From assembly GCF_000719705.1 (NCBI RefSeq), contig NZ_JOHO01000012.1:62001-126000 (forward strand): DNA of 64,000 nt, read 5' to 3'. Source of the DNA: Streptomyces sp. NRRL S-350 (GTDB lineage: Bacteria > Actinomycetota > Actinomycetes > Streptomycetales > Streptomycetaceae). A program made the translations under genes and the position numbers. The notes under the pieces were generated by a model. The model was given only the letters and a program-made list of their open reading frames with translations, ran no database searches and was not told the DNA's origin. The first letter of the stretch is position 1. Every line of letters starts with the position of its first letter. This document shows, piece after piece, positions 36,212-45,156 of the stretch.

Positions 36212-38662
36212 GTGAGCAGCACGCCCGCGCGGATCGTCTACGACCCCGAGTTCGTCGACGACGACCCCGCCGACCAGCAGCAGACCACCGACAACGAGCA
36301 GCCGCGGCCGAGCCGGGCCACCGGGGTGCTGGCCTACCTCGCCGACGGCCTGCGCCGTCAGGCGTCCACCACCCGCGCGGGCCTGCGCGTCATCCGGGAG
36401 GAGCGCGGAACCTGGCTGAAGGCCTGCAACTTGACCGACGACCACCTCCACTCCCTCTACCTCAACAGCCGCCACAAGACGTGGAAGGACGAGCAGACGG
36501 CGGAGGTCAACCGGCTCACGGCGAAGGCCAAGGAGCTGGAGGAGCAGGCGGGGAAGGTCGTCGCCGCGGTCAAGGGCGACGGCACCAACCCCAAGGAGTA
36601 CCTGGAGGCCCAGAACGCGGCCGGTGTGCTCCTGGTCGAGGCCGCGGCGTGGCGGGCCGCCGCCAAGGAGATGGAGGAGCGCCCCTACACCGGCCACCGG
36701 CAGCCGACGGCCGCCGACCTCGCCAACCACCGCCGCCGGGTGAGCAACCGGCGCCGGTGGGCGACCGCTGCGCTCGGCCTGGTCGTCGGCTTCGCCGAGC
36801 TCGAGATCGGTGGCTTGCTGATGCCGTCGCTGACCGCCGGGGGCGTCCTGGCCGCGGCGTGGGCCAAGGGCCGCCTCGACTGGCGCTCCTCCGACCCCGA
36901 GGTCAAGCCCCTCAACTACGAGCCCGGCGCGCCCGCTGCCGACCAGCCCTCCGCGCAGCATGCGGCGGCTGCGGCGCCCGGCCCGCAGGCCCAGGCCGGT
37001 CCGTCGTCGGCTGGCCCGGGTGCGCAGGGCACGGCGGCCGGCCCCCGGCCCGGTGCCGAGGGGCAGGCCGGCCCCGTGCCGCCGGACTTCACCAAGCCGC
37101 CCTTCCAGGAGCAGCCGGACGAGCTGCCCGAGGAGGTCGTCCTGCTGAACGCGGCGCTCACCGCGGCCGGTCTGCTGCCCCAGCCGAAGCGGGGTCGGGA
37201 GCCGCTGAGCGTGCAGGTCGTCACCCGGCCCGACTACGGGATCGGCAACGGCTACACGGTGACCGTCGACCTGCCGCCCGGCGGCGGGAAGCTGGTGCGG
37301 CACGTCCTGGCCAAGGCCGACGTCGTCGCCGCGGAGCTGTCGATCCCCACCACTCAACTCGCGATCCGCGAGGTCCCGGCCGCCGAGGGCGGCCACGGGC
37401 GCCGCATGAACGTGTGGGTGGCGGAGGAGGACCCGTACCTGGCCGTCGGCCACGCGCAGAGCCTGCTCGCCGACGCCGACTTCTGGGACTTCTGGTACGG
37501 CGTCCCGTTCGGCCAGACGATCCTGGCCGAACGCCGCGACCTGCCGACCCAGTTCGCCGGCGGGTTCACGAGCATGTTCTTCAGCGGGATGATGAGGTTC
37601 GGCAAAACCTTCGCCATGCGGATCGCCGTCGCCGCCGCACTGCTCGACCCGGGCGTGCGGCTCTACCTGGCCAACGCCAAGCGCGGCGCGGACTGGCGCA
37701 GCGCCAAGAAGGTGGCGCACCGCTTCACCGAGGGCCTGGGCGAGCAGGAGCTGCTGCAGTTCGAGGCCATGCTCGACGAGCTGACCGAGGACATGGAGCA
37801 GCGCTACGCCGATCTCGGACAGCTGGACATCTCCCTGGTGCCCGAGGGCCGCCTCACCCCGGAGCTGGCGCGCAAGCACGGCTTCCCGATCCTGCTGTGC
37901 GTGATCGACGAGCTGCAGATGTACCTGCTCGCGATGTCGCCTAAGCGCCGGGAACGAGTCCTCTCCCGGCTGAAGAACCTGCTGCGCGGCGGCCCGGCGG
38001 CCGGCGTCTTCCTCGTCTGCGGCACCCAGCGGCCCGACGGCGAGGAAGTTCCGACGGGATTCCGCGACATGTTCGGGGTGCGGGTCTCGGTGCGCTGCCC
38101 CGACAAGCGCAGCAGCCGCATGTGCCTGGGCGACCTCGCCAGCGACGCCGGCGCCGACGCCTCCGTGCTGACGGAGGATCACGTCGCCATCGCCGTCATC
38201 GCCGTCGGCCACCACTGGCAAATCGTCTCCACGGACTACCTGACCAGCGTCGAATTCGACGCCGTGTGCGAGCGCGCCCGCGCGCAGCGGGAGCAGGCCG
38301 GAACGCTGTCCGGCGACGCGGCCGGCGACTACCGGCAGCTGGAGTCCGAAGCCGTCCGCGCGGTGCGGGCCTGCCTGACCGCGCTCGATGAACTGGGCAC
38401 CGATCGCGCCACGCTCGCCCTGCTAGCCCGGCACATCGGCGGTGAGGGCGAGGGCGACTACGACGAGGACCACCCCGACGCCAGCCCCGGCGAGTTCGCC
38501 GGCATCGACGCGGACGAGCTGCGCCAGCTGCTGAAGGACGCAGGCTGCGGCAACACCGTCTCCCTCGGGGCCGTCGAGGGCCAGCGGAACGCCAGCGGCT
38601 ACAAGCGCGAAGCCCTGGAGAAGGCCCTGGAGAAGGCCAAGACCGCCCGCGAGAAGCGCTGA
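36212..38662 (+). CDS. FtsK/TraB-like conjugative DNA translocase
   Basis: 816 residues from GTG 36212 with GGAGGAGG upstream. The N-terminal ~300 residues include a hydrophobic stretch (ATAALGLVVGFAELEIGGLL) near residue 200 and a disordered Ala/Pro/Gln linker. The motor domain has Walker A GMMRFGKTF near 459-467 and Walker B LCVIDELQ near 562, followed by the ring-like QRP motif (CGTQRPDGEEVPTGFRDMF). The C-terminal ~70 residues could be the DNA-reading winged-helix (gamma) domain. TraB-type ATPases move double-stranded plasmid DNA through the septum without a relaxase in Streptomyces. A terminator follows. Central gene of the transfer block. Confidence 0.86.
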   Translation: MSSTPARIVYDPEFVDDDPADQQQTTDNEQPRPSRATGVLAYLADGLRRQASTTRAGLRVIREERGTWLKACNLTDDHLHSLYLNSRHKTWKDEQTAEVNRLTAKAKELEEQAGKVVAAVKGDGTNPKEYLEAQNAAGVLLVEAAAWRAAAKEMEERPYTGHRQPTAADLANHRRRVSNRRRWATAALGLVVGFAELEIGGLLMPSLTAGGVLAAAWAKGRLDWRSSDPEVKPLNYEPGAPAADQPSAQHAAAAAPGPQAQAGPSSAGPGAQGTAAGPRPGAEGQAGPVPPDFTKPPFQEQPDELPEEVVLLNAALTAAGLLPQPKRGREPLSVQVVTRPDYGIGNGYTVTVDLPPGGGKLVRHVLAKADVVAAELSIPTTQLAIREVPAAEGGHGRRMNVWVAEEDPYLAVGHAQSLLADADFWDFWYGVPFGQTILAERRDLPTQFAGGFTSMFFSGMMRFGKTFAMRIAVAAALLDPGVRLYLANAKRGADWRSAKKVAHRFTEGLGEQELLQFEAMLDELTEDMEQRYADLGQLDISLVPEGRLTPELARKHGFPILLCVIDELQMYLLAMSPKRRERVLSRLKNLLRGGPAAGVFLVCGTQRPDGEEVPTGFRDMFGVRVSVRCPDKRSSRMCLGDLASDAGADASVLTEDHVAIAVIAVGHHWQIVSTDYLTSVEFDAVCERARAQREQAGTLSGDAAGDYRQLESEAVRAVRACLTALDELGTDRATLALLARHIGGEGEGDYDEDHPDASPGEFAGIDADELRQLLKDAGCGNTVSLGAVEGQRNASGYKREALEKALEKAKTAREKR

Positions 38663-38676
38663 CCCTAGTTCAGCCA

Positions 38677-38718
38677 GCCAGGGGTGCCCCGCCGCAGCGT
38701 CGGCCGGGCACCCCTGGC
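38677..38718 (+). terminator. Rho-independent terminator after the TraB-like gene
   Basis: Stem GCCAGGGGTGCCC / GGGCACCCCTGGC (13 bp) with a 16-base loop, followed by CTTTCT. It lies 15 bases after the stop, before the DUF2637 coiled-coil gene. Confidence 0.8.
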
Positions 38719-38789
38719 CTTTCTGCCCGCATCGACGGGCTCCGGTTCACCGACCACCCCTTCCACCCCCCAGACGGGAGAGCACCGCC

Positions 38790-41060
38790 ATGACCCGCAC
38801 CCGCAACCGCACCCGCCCCGCCCCGAGCACGCCGAAGGCGGCCACCCGCTCCAGTCCCGCCGTCACGCAGCAGGACCCCTCCCCGCCGCTTCCCGACACG
38901 GAGGCGATCCTGGCCGACGCCCGCCAGCAGGCCGACCAGGTCCTCGCCGAGGCCGAGGCGAGCGCCACCGGGCTGCTGGCCCGCGCCGAGGCGACCGCCG
39001 CCGCGCACCTGGCCACCACCGCCCGGTGGACCGAGGAGGCGAAGCACCTGCGCGCCGAGGCCGACGAGGCTGCGGAGCGCCTGACCGGCGCCGCCAACCT
39101 GCAGGCCGATCAGATCCTGGCCGAGGCACAGAAGAAGGCCGACCAGGTTCTCTTCGAGGCGAAGGACGCCGCCCGGATCGAGCGCGAGAAGTCCACCGCC
39201 GAGGCCGAGGCGCAGGCTGACCAGCTGGTCGAGGACGCCACCCAGCGCGCCAGCGAGCTGCTCGCCGAGGCGACGAGCGCGGCCGACACGGTCCGCACCC
39301 AGGCCGCCGCCGAAGCCGCGTCCCTGGTCGCCGAGGCCGAGCGGCGGGCCCGCGCCGCGGCCGAGACCATCACGGAGGAGGCCGACGCGCAGGCCCGGCG
39401 GCTGCTGGCCGACGCCGAGCGCGCGGCCAAGCAGGCCACCGCCAAGGGCGCCGACGACCTCGCCGACCTCCAGGGGCGGATCGAGGCCGCCAACCGGTAC
39501 CTGGAGACGGTCCGATCGCGTACCGCCGAGGCCCGCGCCGAGGCCGACGACCTGGTCGCCGACCGCCGCCGCCAGGCCGACGAGATCCACCGCACCGCCG
39601 TCACCGCCGCCGAGACCGCGCTGACCGAGGCGGCCCAGGCAGCCGAGACGATCCGCACCACGGCCGCCGAGACCGCCCGGCAGATGGTGGCGGAGGCCGA
39701 CGCCCAGGCCAACCAGGCCCGGCAGGACGCCGAGGAGAACCGCGAGCGCCTCACCGAGGCCGCCCGCCGCGAGGCCGACGGCATCCGCGAGGAGGCGGCC
39801 GAAGCGGCCCAGCTGCTCCGGGAGGAGGTGGCCGCCGAGGCGCACGAGATCCGGGAGGAGGCGGCCCGCGAGGCCGCCGAGATCCGCGAGCGCGGCACCG
39901 AGGCGGTCCAGCGGTTGCGCGAGCAGGCGGAGGCCACGATCGCGGAGGAGCTCCGCAAGGCCGCTGCCGCCCGGGGCCGGGCCGAGTCCGAGTCCGAGCG
40001 CGCGATCAACACGGCCAAGCGCGAGGCGGACCGGATCCTGGCCGACGCCGACAACCGCGTCGAGGAGGCGGACCGCCACGTCCGCGAGGCCGCTGCGGCC
40101 GTCAAGGCGCTGCGGCAGGAGCAGCAGCGCCGGGAAGCCGCCGAGGCCGCACGGCGACAGGGCAAGATCCGCAAGGCATGGCGCTGGGGCCAGGAGCAGG
40201 TGCCCGCCTTCCTGCGGACCACCGTCCTGGTGGCCGGCATCGCCTACACCGCCCAGCGCGAGCACCAGCTCGCCGCGATGTCCGGCGTGAACGACGCGCT
40301 CGCCTGGCTGATCGCGGTGTGCGTCGACGCCTGGGTGCTCGCTTCCGCGCGCAGCAAGGTGCATAAGGAGATGGCAATCGCGCTCGGGGTCATGGCCACC
40401 TGCCAGGTCGCCGCGATCCTCGCCGACTTCCACCTGCTCGGCACCACGCAGAACAGTGACGGACAGTGGCGAGTCCACTGGGCGGTCGCCGTTCCGCTCG
40501 CCCTGGTCGTGCCGGTGGTCATCTGGCGCGTGCACGCCCTCATGGACCACGCCAAGGACGGGCGGGGCGGCGCTCACGGCGAGCAGAGGCCGCCCGCGGC
40601 CCCGGGCGGTCCGCTCGTCGACGGACCTGACGCCGGGCACGACGACCTCCCCTCGCGCCCGCAGGCGAGCGTGGAGAATCTGCCCAACGCTCAGGCGGTG
40701 CTGCTCCCCGCGCAGGCCGCTCACGGCGAGCGCTCACATGAGCGGGCTATTTCCGCAGGTGAGGGGCCTGCCAGCGCTCACCCTGAGCTTCCCGCGAGCG
40801 CGGGCGGACCGGTCGACGCCCACGGTGCCCAGGTGATGAGCGACGCCGCGCTCATGCTCGCCCGCAAGGCTGCGGTCCGCCCACTGTACGACGCCCTCCA
40901 AGGGCGCCCGACTGCGAAGCAGATCTACGCGACGCTCTTCGCCAAGGGTCTGGTGACCGGTACCGAGGAGTCCGCGCGCAACACCTGCCAGCGGGTGCGC
41001 GACGCGATCGAGACCGACGAGCCGCACCTGAAGCCCGTGAGCGCCGGTCGCTCTCGGTAA
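38790..41060 (+). CDS. Long coiled-coil membrane protein (DUF2637-like)
   Basis: 756 residues. Residues about 30-455 are almost pure Ala/Glu/Arg-rich coiled coil with (E/A)A-x-R repeats (ADARQQADQVLAEAEASA and similar). A membrane region follows at about 470-590 (PAFLRTTVLVAGIAYTA; ALAWLIAVCVDAWVLASA; IALGVMATCQVAAILADF; WAVAVPLALVVPVVIW), like DUF2637/SpdB proteins. The C-terminus has a helical segment (PTAKQIYATLFAKGLVTGTEESARNTCQRVRDAI) like a small HTH. It may form a scaffold at the mating or spread site. The antisense strand is open by chance. Confidence 0.7.
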   Translation: MTRTRNRTRPAPSTPKAATRSSPAVTQQDPSPPLPDTEAILADARQQADQVLAEAEASATGLLARAEATAAAHLATTARWTEEAKHLRAEADEAAERLTGAANLQADQILAEAQKKADQVLFEAKDAARIEREKSTAEAEAQADQLVEDATQRASELLAEATSAADTVRTQAAAEAASLVAEAERRARAAAETITEEADAQARRLLADAERAAKQATAKGADDLADLQGRIEAANRYLETVRSRTAEARAEADDLVADRRRQADEIHRTAVTAAETALTEAAQAAETIRTTAAETARQMVAEADAQANQARQDAEENRERLTEAARREADGIREEAAEAAQLLREEVAAEAHEIREEAAREAAEIRERGTEAVQRLREQAEATIAEELRKAAAARGRAESESERAINTAKREADRILADADNRVEEADRHVREAAAAVKALRQEQQRREAAEAARRQGKIRKAWRWGQEQVPAFLRTTVLVAGIAYTAQREHQLAAMSGVNDALAWLIAVCVDAWVLASARSKVHKEMAIALGVMATCQVAAILADFHLLGTTQNSDGQWRVHWAVAVPLALVVPVVIWRVHALMDHAKDGRGGAHGEQRPPAAPGGPLVDGPDAGHDDLPSRPQASVENLPNAQAVLLPAQAAHGERSHERAISAGEGPASAHPELPASAGGPVDAHGAQVMSDAALMLARKAAVRPLYDALQGRPTAKQIYATLFAKGLVTGTEESARNTCQRVRDAIETDEPHLKPVSAGRSR

Positions 41061-41072
41061 CGGGAAATGCTC

Positions 41073-41105
41073 GGCCCCCGGGATGTTGGAGCCACCCCGG
41101 GGGCC
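41073..41105 (+). terminator. Hairpin after coiled-coil gene
   Basis: Stem GGCCCCCGGG / CCCGGGGGCC, 13-base loop, about 12 bases after the stop codon. Likely terminator. Confidence 0.65.
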
Positions 41106-41207
41106 AGCGCCCGAAGGCGCGCGGGCCGGTCTCGTCCCCGGCCCGGTCACCATCCTCGCCCACCGCTCACCGCGGGCACACACCCCCGCCCGGTCGCTCA
41201 GCCCGGC

Positions 41208-41263
41208 CACCGGCACCGAACCTGCCGCCCGGCAGCCGGTCGGGCAGGGATTCGGTGCCGGTG
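41208..41263. terminator. Large hairpin upstream of 131-residue protein gene
   Basis: Arms CACCGGCACCGAA / TTCGGTGCCGGTG (13 bp) with an adjoining CCTGCC/GGCAGG segment, separated by a small bulge. It is 46 bases before the next start. Might be terminator or leader structure. Confidence 0.55.
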
Positions 41264-41309
41264 ACCGGCCCGGCCGACCGGCCGGAGCCACCCCGAGGAG
41301 GACCACGTC

Positions 41310-41705
41310 ATGCAGTACAACTCCACCCAACCGGAGGCCGTCACGGCCCGTCCCGCCAAGCTGCGGCCGGACACCTATGTCCTCTACCGCGACGTCGACC
41401 AGCTGCTGGTCGGCGGCGACGAGCACACCCGCATGTGCCGGGTCCTGGACGACCGCGGCTACGCCCCGGCGGGCAAGCTGCTGCTCTTCGACCTCATCTC
41501 CCAGAGGGTCATCCAGTACGCCACGGCCGACTTCGTCCGGCCCTTCGACCCCGCCGAGTTCATGGCCGACATCGACACCGCGCCGCTGAACGCCACCGGC
41601 GAGCACGGCCTGATCCTGAGCGCCGCCGCTGCCTGGCTGGTCACCCACGGTGGTCGCCTCGCGGGAAGCGTGGTGCTGGGCGAACTGCCGCCTGCCCAGT
41701 CCTGA
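41310..41705 (+). CDS. Hypothetical protein, 131 residues
   Basis: ATG 41310 with GAGGAGGACC upstream. Small soluble protein with mixed alpha/beta pattern (DTYVLYRDVDQLLVGGDEH; LLFDLISQRVIQYATADFV); no domain recognised. Followed by a hairpin. Confidence 0.6.
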   Translation: MQYNSTQPEAVTARPAKLRPDTYVLYRDVDQLLVGGDEHTRMCRVLDDRGYAPAGKLLLFDLISQRVIQYATADFVRPFDPAEFMADIDTAPLNATGEHGLILSAAAAWLVTHGGRLAGSVVLGELPPAQS

Positions 41706-41716
41706 CGGACCAGCGG

Positions 41717-41764
41717 GCCCCGCCGCGCGTGCCGGAATGGACCGGGTCCGCGCGGCGGGGGCCG
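41717..41764. terminator. Hairpin after 131-residue protein gene
   Basis: GC-rich stem of about 13 bp with one bulge (GGCCCCGCCGCGC / GCGCGGCGGGGGCC) and a loop of about 20 bases, 12 bases after the stop. Confidence 0.55.
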
Positions 41765-41859
41765 GCAACCTCCTACAGCCGCCTGATCCAAGGGCCGGCC
41801 ACACCTTCGGCCTTCACCTCCTTGCCCTGCTGCATCCCAGGTCAGAGCCGTATTCGGCT

Positions 41860-41951
41860 TGCTCTCAGGCTGCTCAGGCCCTGCTCTCGACCTGCTCAGC
41901 CACGAAGCCTCCCAGCAGGCCAAGAGCAACCCCAAAGCAGGTCGAGAGCAG
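41860..41951. repeat. Array of four degenerate ~20-bp repeats, two direct and two inverted
   Basis: Two direct copies, TGCTCTCAGGCTGCTCAGGC (41860-41879) and TGCTCTCGACCTGCTCAGCC (41882-41901), 22 bp apart and matching at 16 of 20 positions. Two inverted copies follow: reverse complement TGCTCTTGGCCTGCTGGGA at 41910-41928, and a perfect 16-bp inverse of copy 2 at 41936-41951. The ~480-base gene-free region 41706-42189 around it has no other convincing feature. Such arrays suggest a protein-binding origin or transfer site, or a foldback RNA; this is inference. Confidence 0.6.
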
Positions 41952-42189
41952 CCCGACAGGCCCTCCCCGATCGGCCCCGGACGCCCCGTCGAGCGGTGAC
42001 GCCGGCGGCCCCCGAAGACTCGGGCCGGCCGTCGCTGCGCAGCCCCCGCCACACCTAATTCGGCTACACAACGTTACGACCCGAGGGCAGTCGGGCCGCG
42101 AACGCGGCCTGCCGGACGGCCCCTTTCCGGGCCGCCGAGACCAGCCGAAATCCAACCGACCCGCCCCTCTGAGAGGCCCCCGACCAACG

Positions 42190-42720
42190 ATGACCCAGCC
42201 CGAAATCCACCCGCCGACCAACCCCGCCGACCGCGAGCGGGAGCTCTCCCGAGCCGCCCTCGACGCCGCACTCGGCGACCTCCACGGGCAGTTCGCCACC
42301 ACCTGGCCCCCCTTCCGGGACGCTCTGCGGAACACCTACCGCTACCGCCGGGTGTTCCTGCGCTCCGCCCGCACCGAGTACCTCGCCCGCCAGCGCCGCC
42401 GGGCCGCCGAGAAGATGCGCTGGCGTGACCGGCCCCGGTGGCTGGCCGGTCGCCTGTTGGTGCTGGCCGTCTTCCTCACCTTCGTCGCCGCCTACGTCGA
42501 CCTCGAGTGGCACGGCGACGTCCTCGCCCACCTCGTCGTACCGGCCACCGCAGGCGCCTGGCTCCTCCTGCAGCGGCTGCTGCGCCGCTCCCGGCAGCCC
42601 ACTCTGCGGCGCCTGGCCCGCTTCACCGGCCGGGGCTGGTTCTTCGCCCTTTTCCTGACCGCCGTGATCGAGGCGTGCCTGTGGCCCGGCGGCATCCTCG
42701 CCGGACTGCTCGGCACCTGA
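42190..42720 (+). CDS. Membrane protein, 176 residues
   Basis: ATG 42190. The first 95 residues are soluble and charged (LDAALGDLHGQFATTWPPFRD; RRVFLRSARTEYLARQRRRAAEK); two or three membrane segments follow (RLLVLAVFLTFVAAYVDL, LVVPATAGAWLLLQRLL, GWFFALFLTAVIEACLW). Family unknown. Confidence 0.6.
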   Translation: MTQPEIHPPTNPADRERELSRAALDAALGDLHGQFATTWPPFRDALRNTYRYRRVFLRSARTEYLARQRRRAAEKMRWRDRPRWLAGRLLVLAVFLTFVAAYVDLEWHGDVLAHLVVPATAGAWLLLQRLLRRSRQPTLRRLARFTGRGWFFALFLTAVIEACLWPGGILAGLLGT

Positions 42721-42773
42721 GCAGTCCGGCGCCCGAGCCACCCTCAACCACCACCGCCATGAACGGAACCGCC

Positions 42774-43808
42774 ATGTCCACCGCCCTCACCGTCGCCACC
42801 GCCCTTGCCACCCGCGCCACCGACCTCGCCCAGCGCCAATCGCCCAGCGCCTTCACCATCGGCATCGACTTCGACCAGGTCATCCACGACGACTTCGACG
42901 GATGGCGCGACGGCGCCATCTACGGGCCGCCGATCCCCGGCGCGATCGAGGCCCTCCACCGGCTGCTCAGGGCCGGCTGGAGCCTGTTCGTGATGACGGC
43001 CCGCCACCCCCGGCAACACGAGGCCATCGCCCAGTGGCTGCGCGAATACCTCCATTGGGAGGTCATCGTCGACGACCAGGACCCCGAGCGCGCCTACTGG
43101 CACGGCCCCGAACTGCTCGTCACCTCCAGGAAGTTCGGCGCCCTGGCCTACATCGACGACAAGGCCCTGCCGTTCCAGAGCTGGGAGACGGTGCTGGAGG
43201 GCCTGCCCGCCCGGCCCGACACCTCCGCCCGGACGGCCGGTACCGCCGCGGCCGTCCCCGCCGCGGACACCGCCGTGCCCGCCTGGTTCGCCGACGCCGA
43301 CGCGACCTACCAGCAGCAGCGCGCGGAACAGGACGCCGACACCCACACCGCCCTTCGCCACCAGGCCGACCAGATCAACACCCTGCTCGACAAGCTCGGC
43401 ATCAGCCCCGTCCGGCGCTCCGAGGTCGGCCGGGGCCTGTTCCTGGTGCCCGCCCTGCTGCTACAAGCCGCGGAAGACGGCAACGGAAACGAGGTCCAGG
43501 CCACCTGGGACACCAGGTTCGAGCACGTCGCGCTCGCCGTCCGGGAAGCCGAGGACCTGCCGACCGGCACCGCGCGGATCGTCGGAGCCCTCTCCGACCT
43601 GGCGGACATCGCCAAGGCCCGCTACGCCCCCGTCCCGCCGGCCCGCCCCGCCGCCGGGACGGACCCGCGCGCCATCGCGCTCGCGGCGCTCACCCGCCGC
43701 GTCGACGCCGACTGCCTCTCGCCGGACGCCTACGCCGTCACCACCGCCATCAACGGCTTGACCGCCGCGATCGTCCTGGCCACCAGCAGCGCCGGCACGC
43801 AGTCCTGA
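42774..43808 (+). CDS. HAD-superfamily phosphatase-like protein
   Basis: 344 residues from ATG 42774; an ATG at 42759 is in frame but lacks a ribosome site. HAD motifs: D32 and D34 in IGIDFDQVIHDD (motif I, DxD), T75 in FVMTARH (motif II), K120 (motif III candidate) and DD128-129 in YIDDKA (motif IV). The HAD domain covers about 25-165; the rest is helical with a Pro/Ala linker. Enzymes with this pattern act as phosphatases on small molecules or nucleic-acid ends. Together with the P-loop kinase at 46831 it invites comparison with Pnkp-type end healing. Substrate unknown. Confidence 0.72.
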   Translation: MSTALTVATALATRATDLAQRQSPSAFTIGIDFDQVIHDDFDGWRDGAIYGPPIPGAIEALHRLLRAGWSLFVMTARHPRQHEAIAQWLREYLHWEVIVDDQDPERAYWHGPELLVTSRKFGALAYIDDKALPFQSWETVLEGLPARPDTSARTAGTAAAVPAADTAVPAWFADADATYQQQRAEQDADTHTALRHQADQINTLLDKLGISPVRRSEVGRGLFLVPALLLQAAEDGNGNEVQATWDTRFEHVALAVREAEDLPTGTARIVGALSDLADIAKARYAPVPPARPAAGTDPRAIALAALTRRVDADCLSPDAYAVTTAINGLTAAIVLATSSAGTQS

Positions 43809-43901
43809 TCCGGCCGGGCGATCACGCTGCTCGTCACGTCCCTGGCCCTGCAGATCGGGCCGACGGACGTGAGGGGCGGCGCGGCCGTCCGGCCGGATCA
43901 G
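43805..43901. terminator. Nested hairpin after HAD gene
   Basis: Outer 13-bp arms CTGATCCGGCCGG / CCGGCCGGATCAG, middle CACGTCC/GGACGTG, inner GGCCC/GGGCC. Three concentric stems span about 97 bases, starting at the HAD stop codon. Confidence 0.5.
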
Positions 43902-43945
43902 AACCGCTGCCCGCCAGGGGAGCGGCATCAGGAAGGAAGAACACC

Positions 43946-44239
43946 ATGGGTCTCCACTGGGGCACCACGACAGGCCACGTGAGCTGCACCGCCAGCCAAG
44001 CCTTCGCCGAGGCGCTGCGCTCGGCCGGAATCGGCGACAGCGCCACCGTCAAGAGGTTCCTGACCGCCCTCGAAGGCGACTGGACCGGCGACCACTTCTT
44101 CCTCAGCGCCGGCGAGGCGCAGGAGATTCACAACACGCTCCGCGAGGTCCGGCTCGGCGCCGAGTGGAGTGGCCTGCTCGAAGAGCTGGCGCTGGACGCC
44201 CAGCAGGCCGCCGACGCCGGCGGCTGGAGGATCGAGTGA
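43946..44239 (+). CDS. Small hypothetical protein, 97 residues
   Basis: ATG 43946 with AGGAAGGAAG upstream. Mixed composition with acidic C-terminal helices (LEELALDAQQAADAGGW). Its stop overlaps the next start as GTGA. No domain recognised. Confidence 0.55.
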   Translation: MGLHWGTTTGHVSCTASQAFAEALRSAGIGDSATVKRFLTALEGDWTGDHFFLSAGEAQEIHNTLREVRLGAEWSGLLEELALDAQQAADAGGWRIE

Positions 44240-44448
44240 CCCCCGCCGACCGGGGCGCAGCAGGAGACGAGCCCGCCACCGACCCGCTCGCGGCCCAGGC
44301 CGAAGAAGCAGAGGAGCGGGGCCAGTTCAGGGAGGCTGCCCGCCTCTACGACGAACTCGCCCAGCGCCGCCGGGCCGAGTTCGGCCCGTACGATCCGCGG
44401 ACCCTGGACGCCTTCGAGGCGATGGCCCGCGTGATCGCCGGGGGCTAG
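44236..44448 (+). CDS. Small TPR-like protein
   Basis: 70 residues from GTG 44236. Central helices AAQAEEAEERGQFREAARLY and DELAQRRRAEFGPYDPRTL have the spacing of one tetratricopeptide-like hairpin. Probable protein-binding module; translationally coupled to the preceding gene. Confidence 0.5.
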   Translation: MTPADRGAAGDEPATDPLAAQAEEAEERGQFREAARLYDELAQRRRAEFGPYDPRTLDAFEAMARVIAGG

Positions 44449-44557
44449 CAGGCCGAGCCGGGGCCCAACCGCTCAGCAGCACCCGAGCTCTCGCCAGACA
44501 CACACCGCCCACCCCTGACGGGGGGTCCGGCCGCTTCGCCGACTCCCAGCCCGCAAC

Positions 44558-44603
44558 GTGGCGCCGCCGTTCGGTCGTCCAGTCGGCCGGACGGCGGCGC
44601 CAC
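44558..44603. terminator. Hairpin after TPR-like gene
   Basis: Perfect 13-bp arms GTGGCGCCGCCGT / ACGGCGGCGCCAC with a 20-base loop, 110 bases beyond the stop and 29 bases before the next start. Confidence 0.5.
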
Positions 44604-44631
44604 GCCCTTCGACACCAGCCTGGAGACGTTG

Positions 44632-45156
44632 ATGACCGCCGCTACCGACCCGTTCCAGCGCGCCGACCTGGTCGGCGACGAGAGCACCGAGTGGGCGCTG
44701 TGGATGAGCGCCACCGGCCAGCATCGGCCGATGCCCGACCAGGGCACCGCGCTGATCACCGCGGCCCAGCACGCCGCGCTCGCCGCCCTCGCCGATGCCG
44801 AGGATGGCGGCGGCCCGGTGGGGCACGCCGTCGTCCTGCACAACGGCCGCGTGTGGGTCCCCGAGTACCGGATCTCCATCGGCGCGGTGAGGCCGCGCTT
44901 GTCCTGGTCGGCCCACTGCACCGTGTGCGGGCGCGAGTTCGAGGACGAGGACTACTGCGGCTGGGCCAGCATCGACACGAGCATCCAGGTCGCCGTCGCG
45001 AGCGGCTGGAGCGAGCCCGTGCCCGGCAGACCGATCTGCGACGCCGAGGACCGCGCCCACAGCGCTGCCCGCACCGGTGGATCCGGTCCAACCCCCGTCG
45101 CGCCGGTCCCCGGCCAGGTGCCACTGCCCGGCCTACCTTCCGCACCGGCGGCCTGA
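44632..45156 (+). CDS. Hypothetical protein with zinc-like CxxC
   Basis: 174 residues from ATG 44632. Middle part has HCTVCGREFEDEDYCGW, which could bind a metal; ends in a Pro-rich tail. No known domain. Separate from neighbours by intergenic hairpins on both sides. Confidence 0.6.
   Translation: MTAATDPFQRADLVGDESTEWALWMSATGQHRPMPDQGTALITAAQHAALAALADAEDGGGPVGHAVVLHNGRVWVPEYRISIGAVRPRLSWSAHCTVCGREFEDEDYCGWASIDTSIQVAVASGWSEPVPGRPICDAEDRAHSAARTGGSGPTPVAPVPGQVPLPGLPSAPAA

Noticed and set aside
36083..38221. 712-codon minus-strand frame across the TraB-like gene
   Set aside because: The plus strand has Walker motifs and correct family size; minus product has no domain.
36212..38662. Tandem 8-bp TRS repeats recognised by TraB
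   Set aside because: I looked for GACCCGGA-type tandem repeats near the gene and saw none that I could support.
38670..40724. 684-codon open frame on the minus strand opposite the coiled-coil gene
   Set aside because: Mirror of an Ala/Glu repeat on the plus strand; product is Leu/Gly repeats with no start signal.
41706..42189. CRISPR-like array at the repeated motif
   Set aside because: Only four degenerate copies, two inverted, no uniform spacers, no cas genes.
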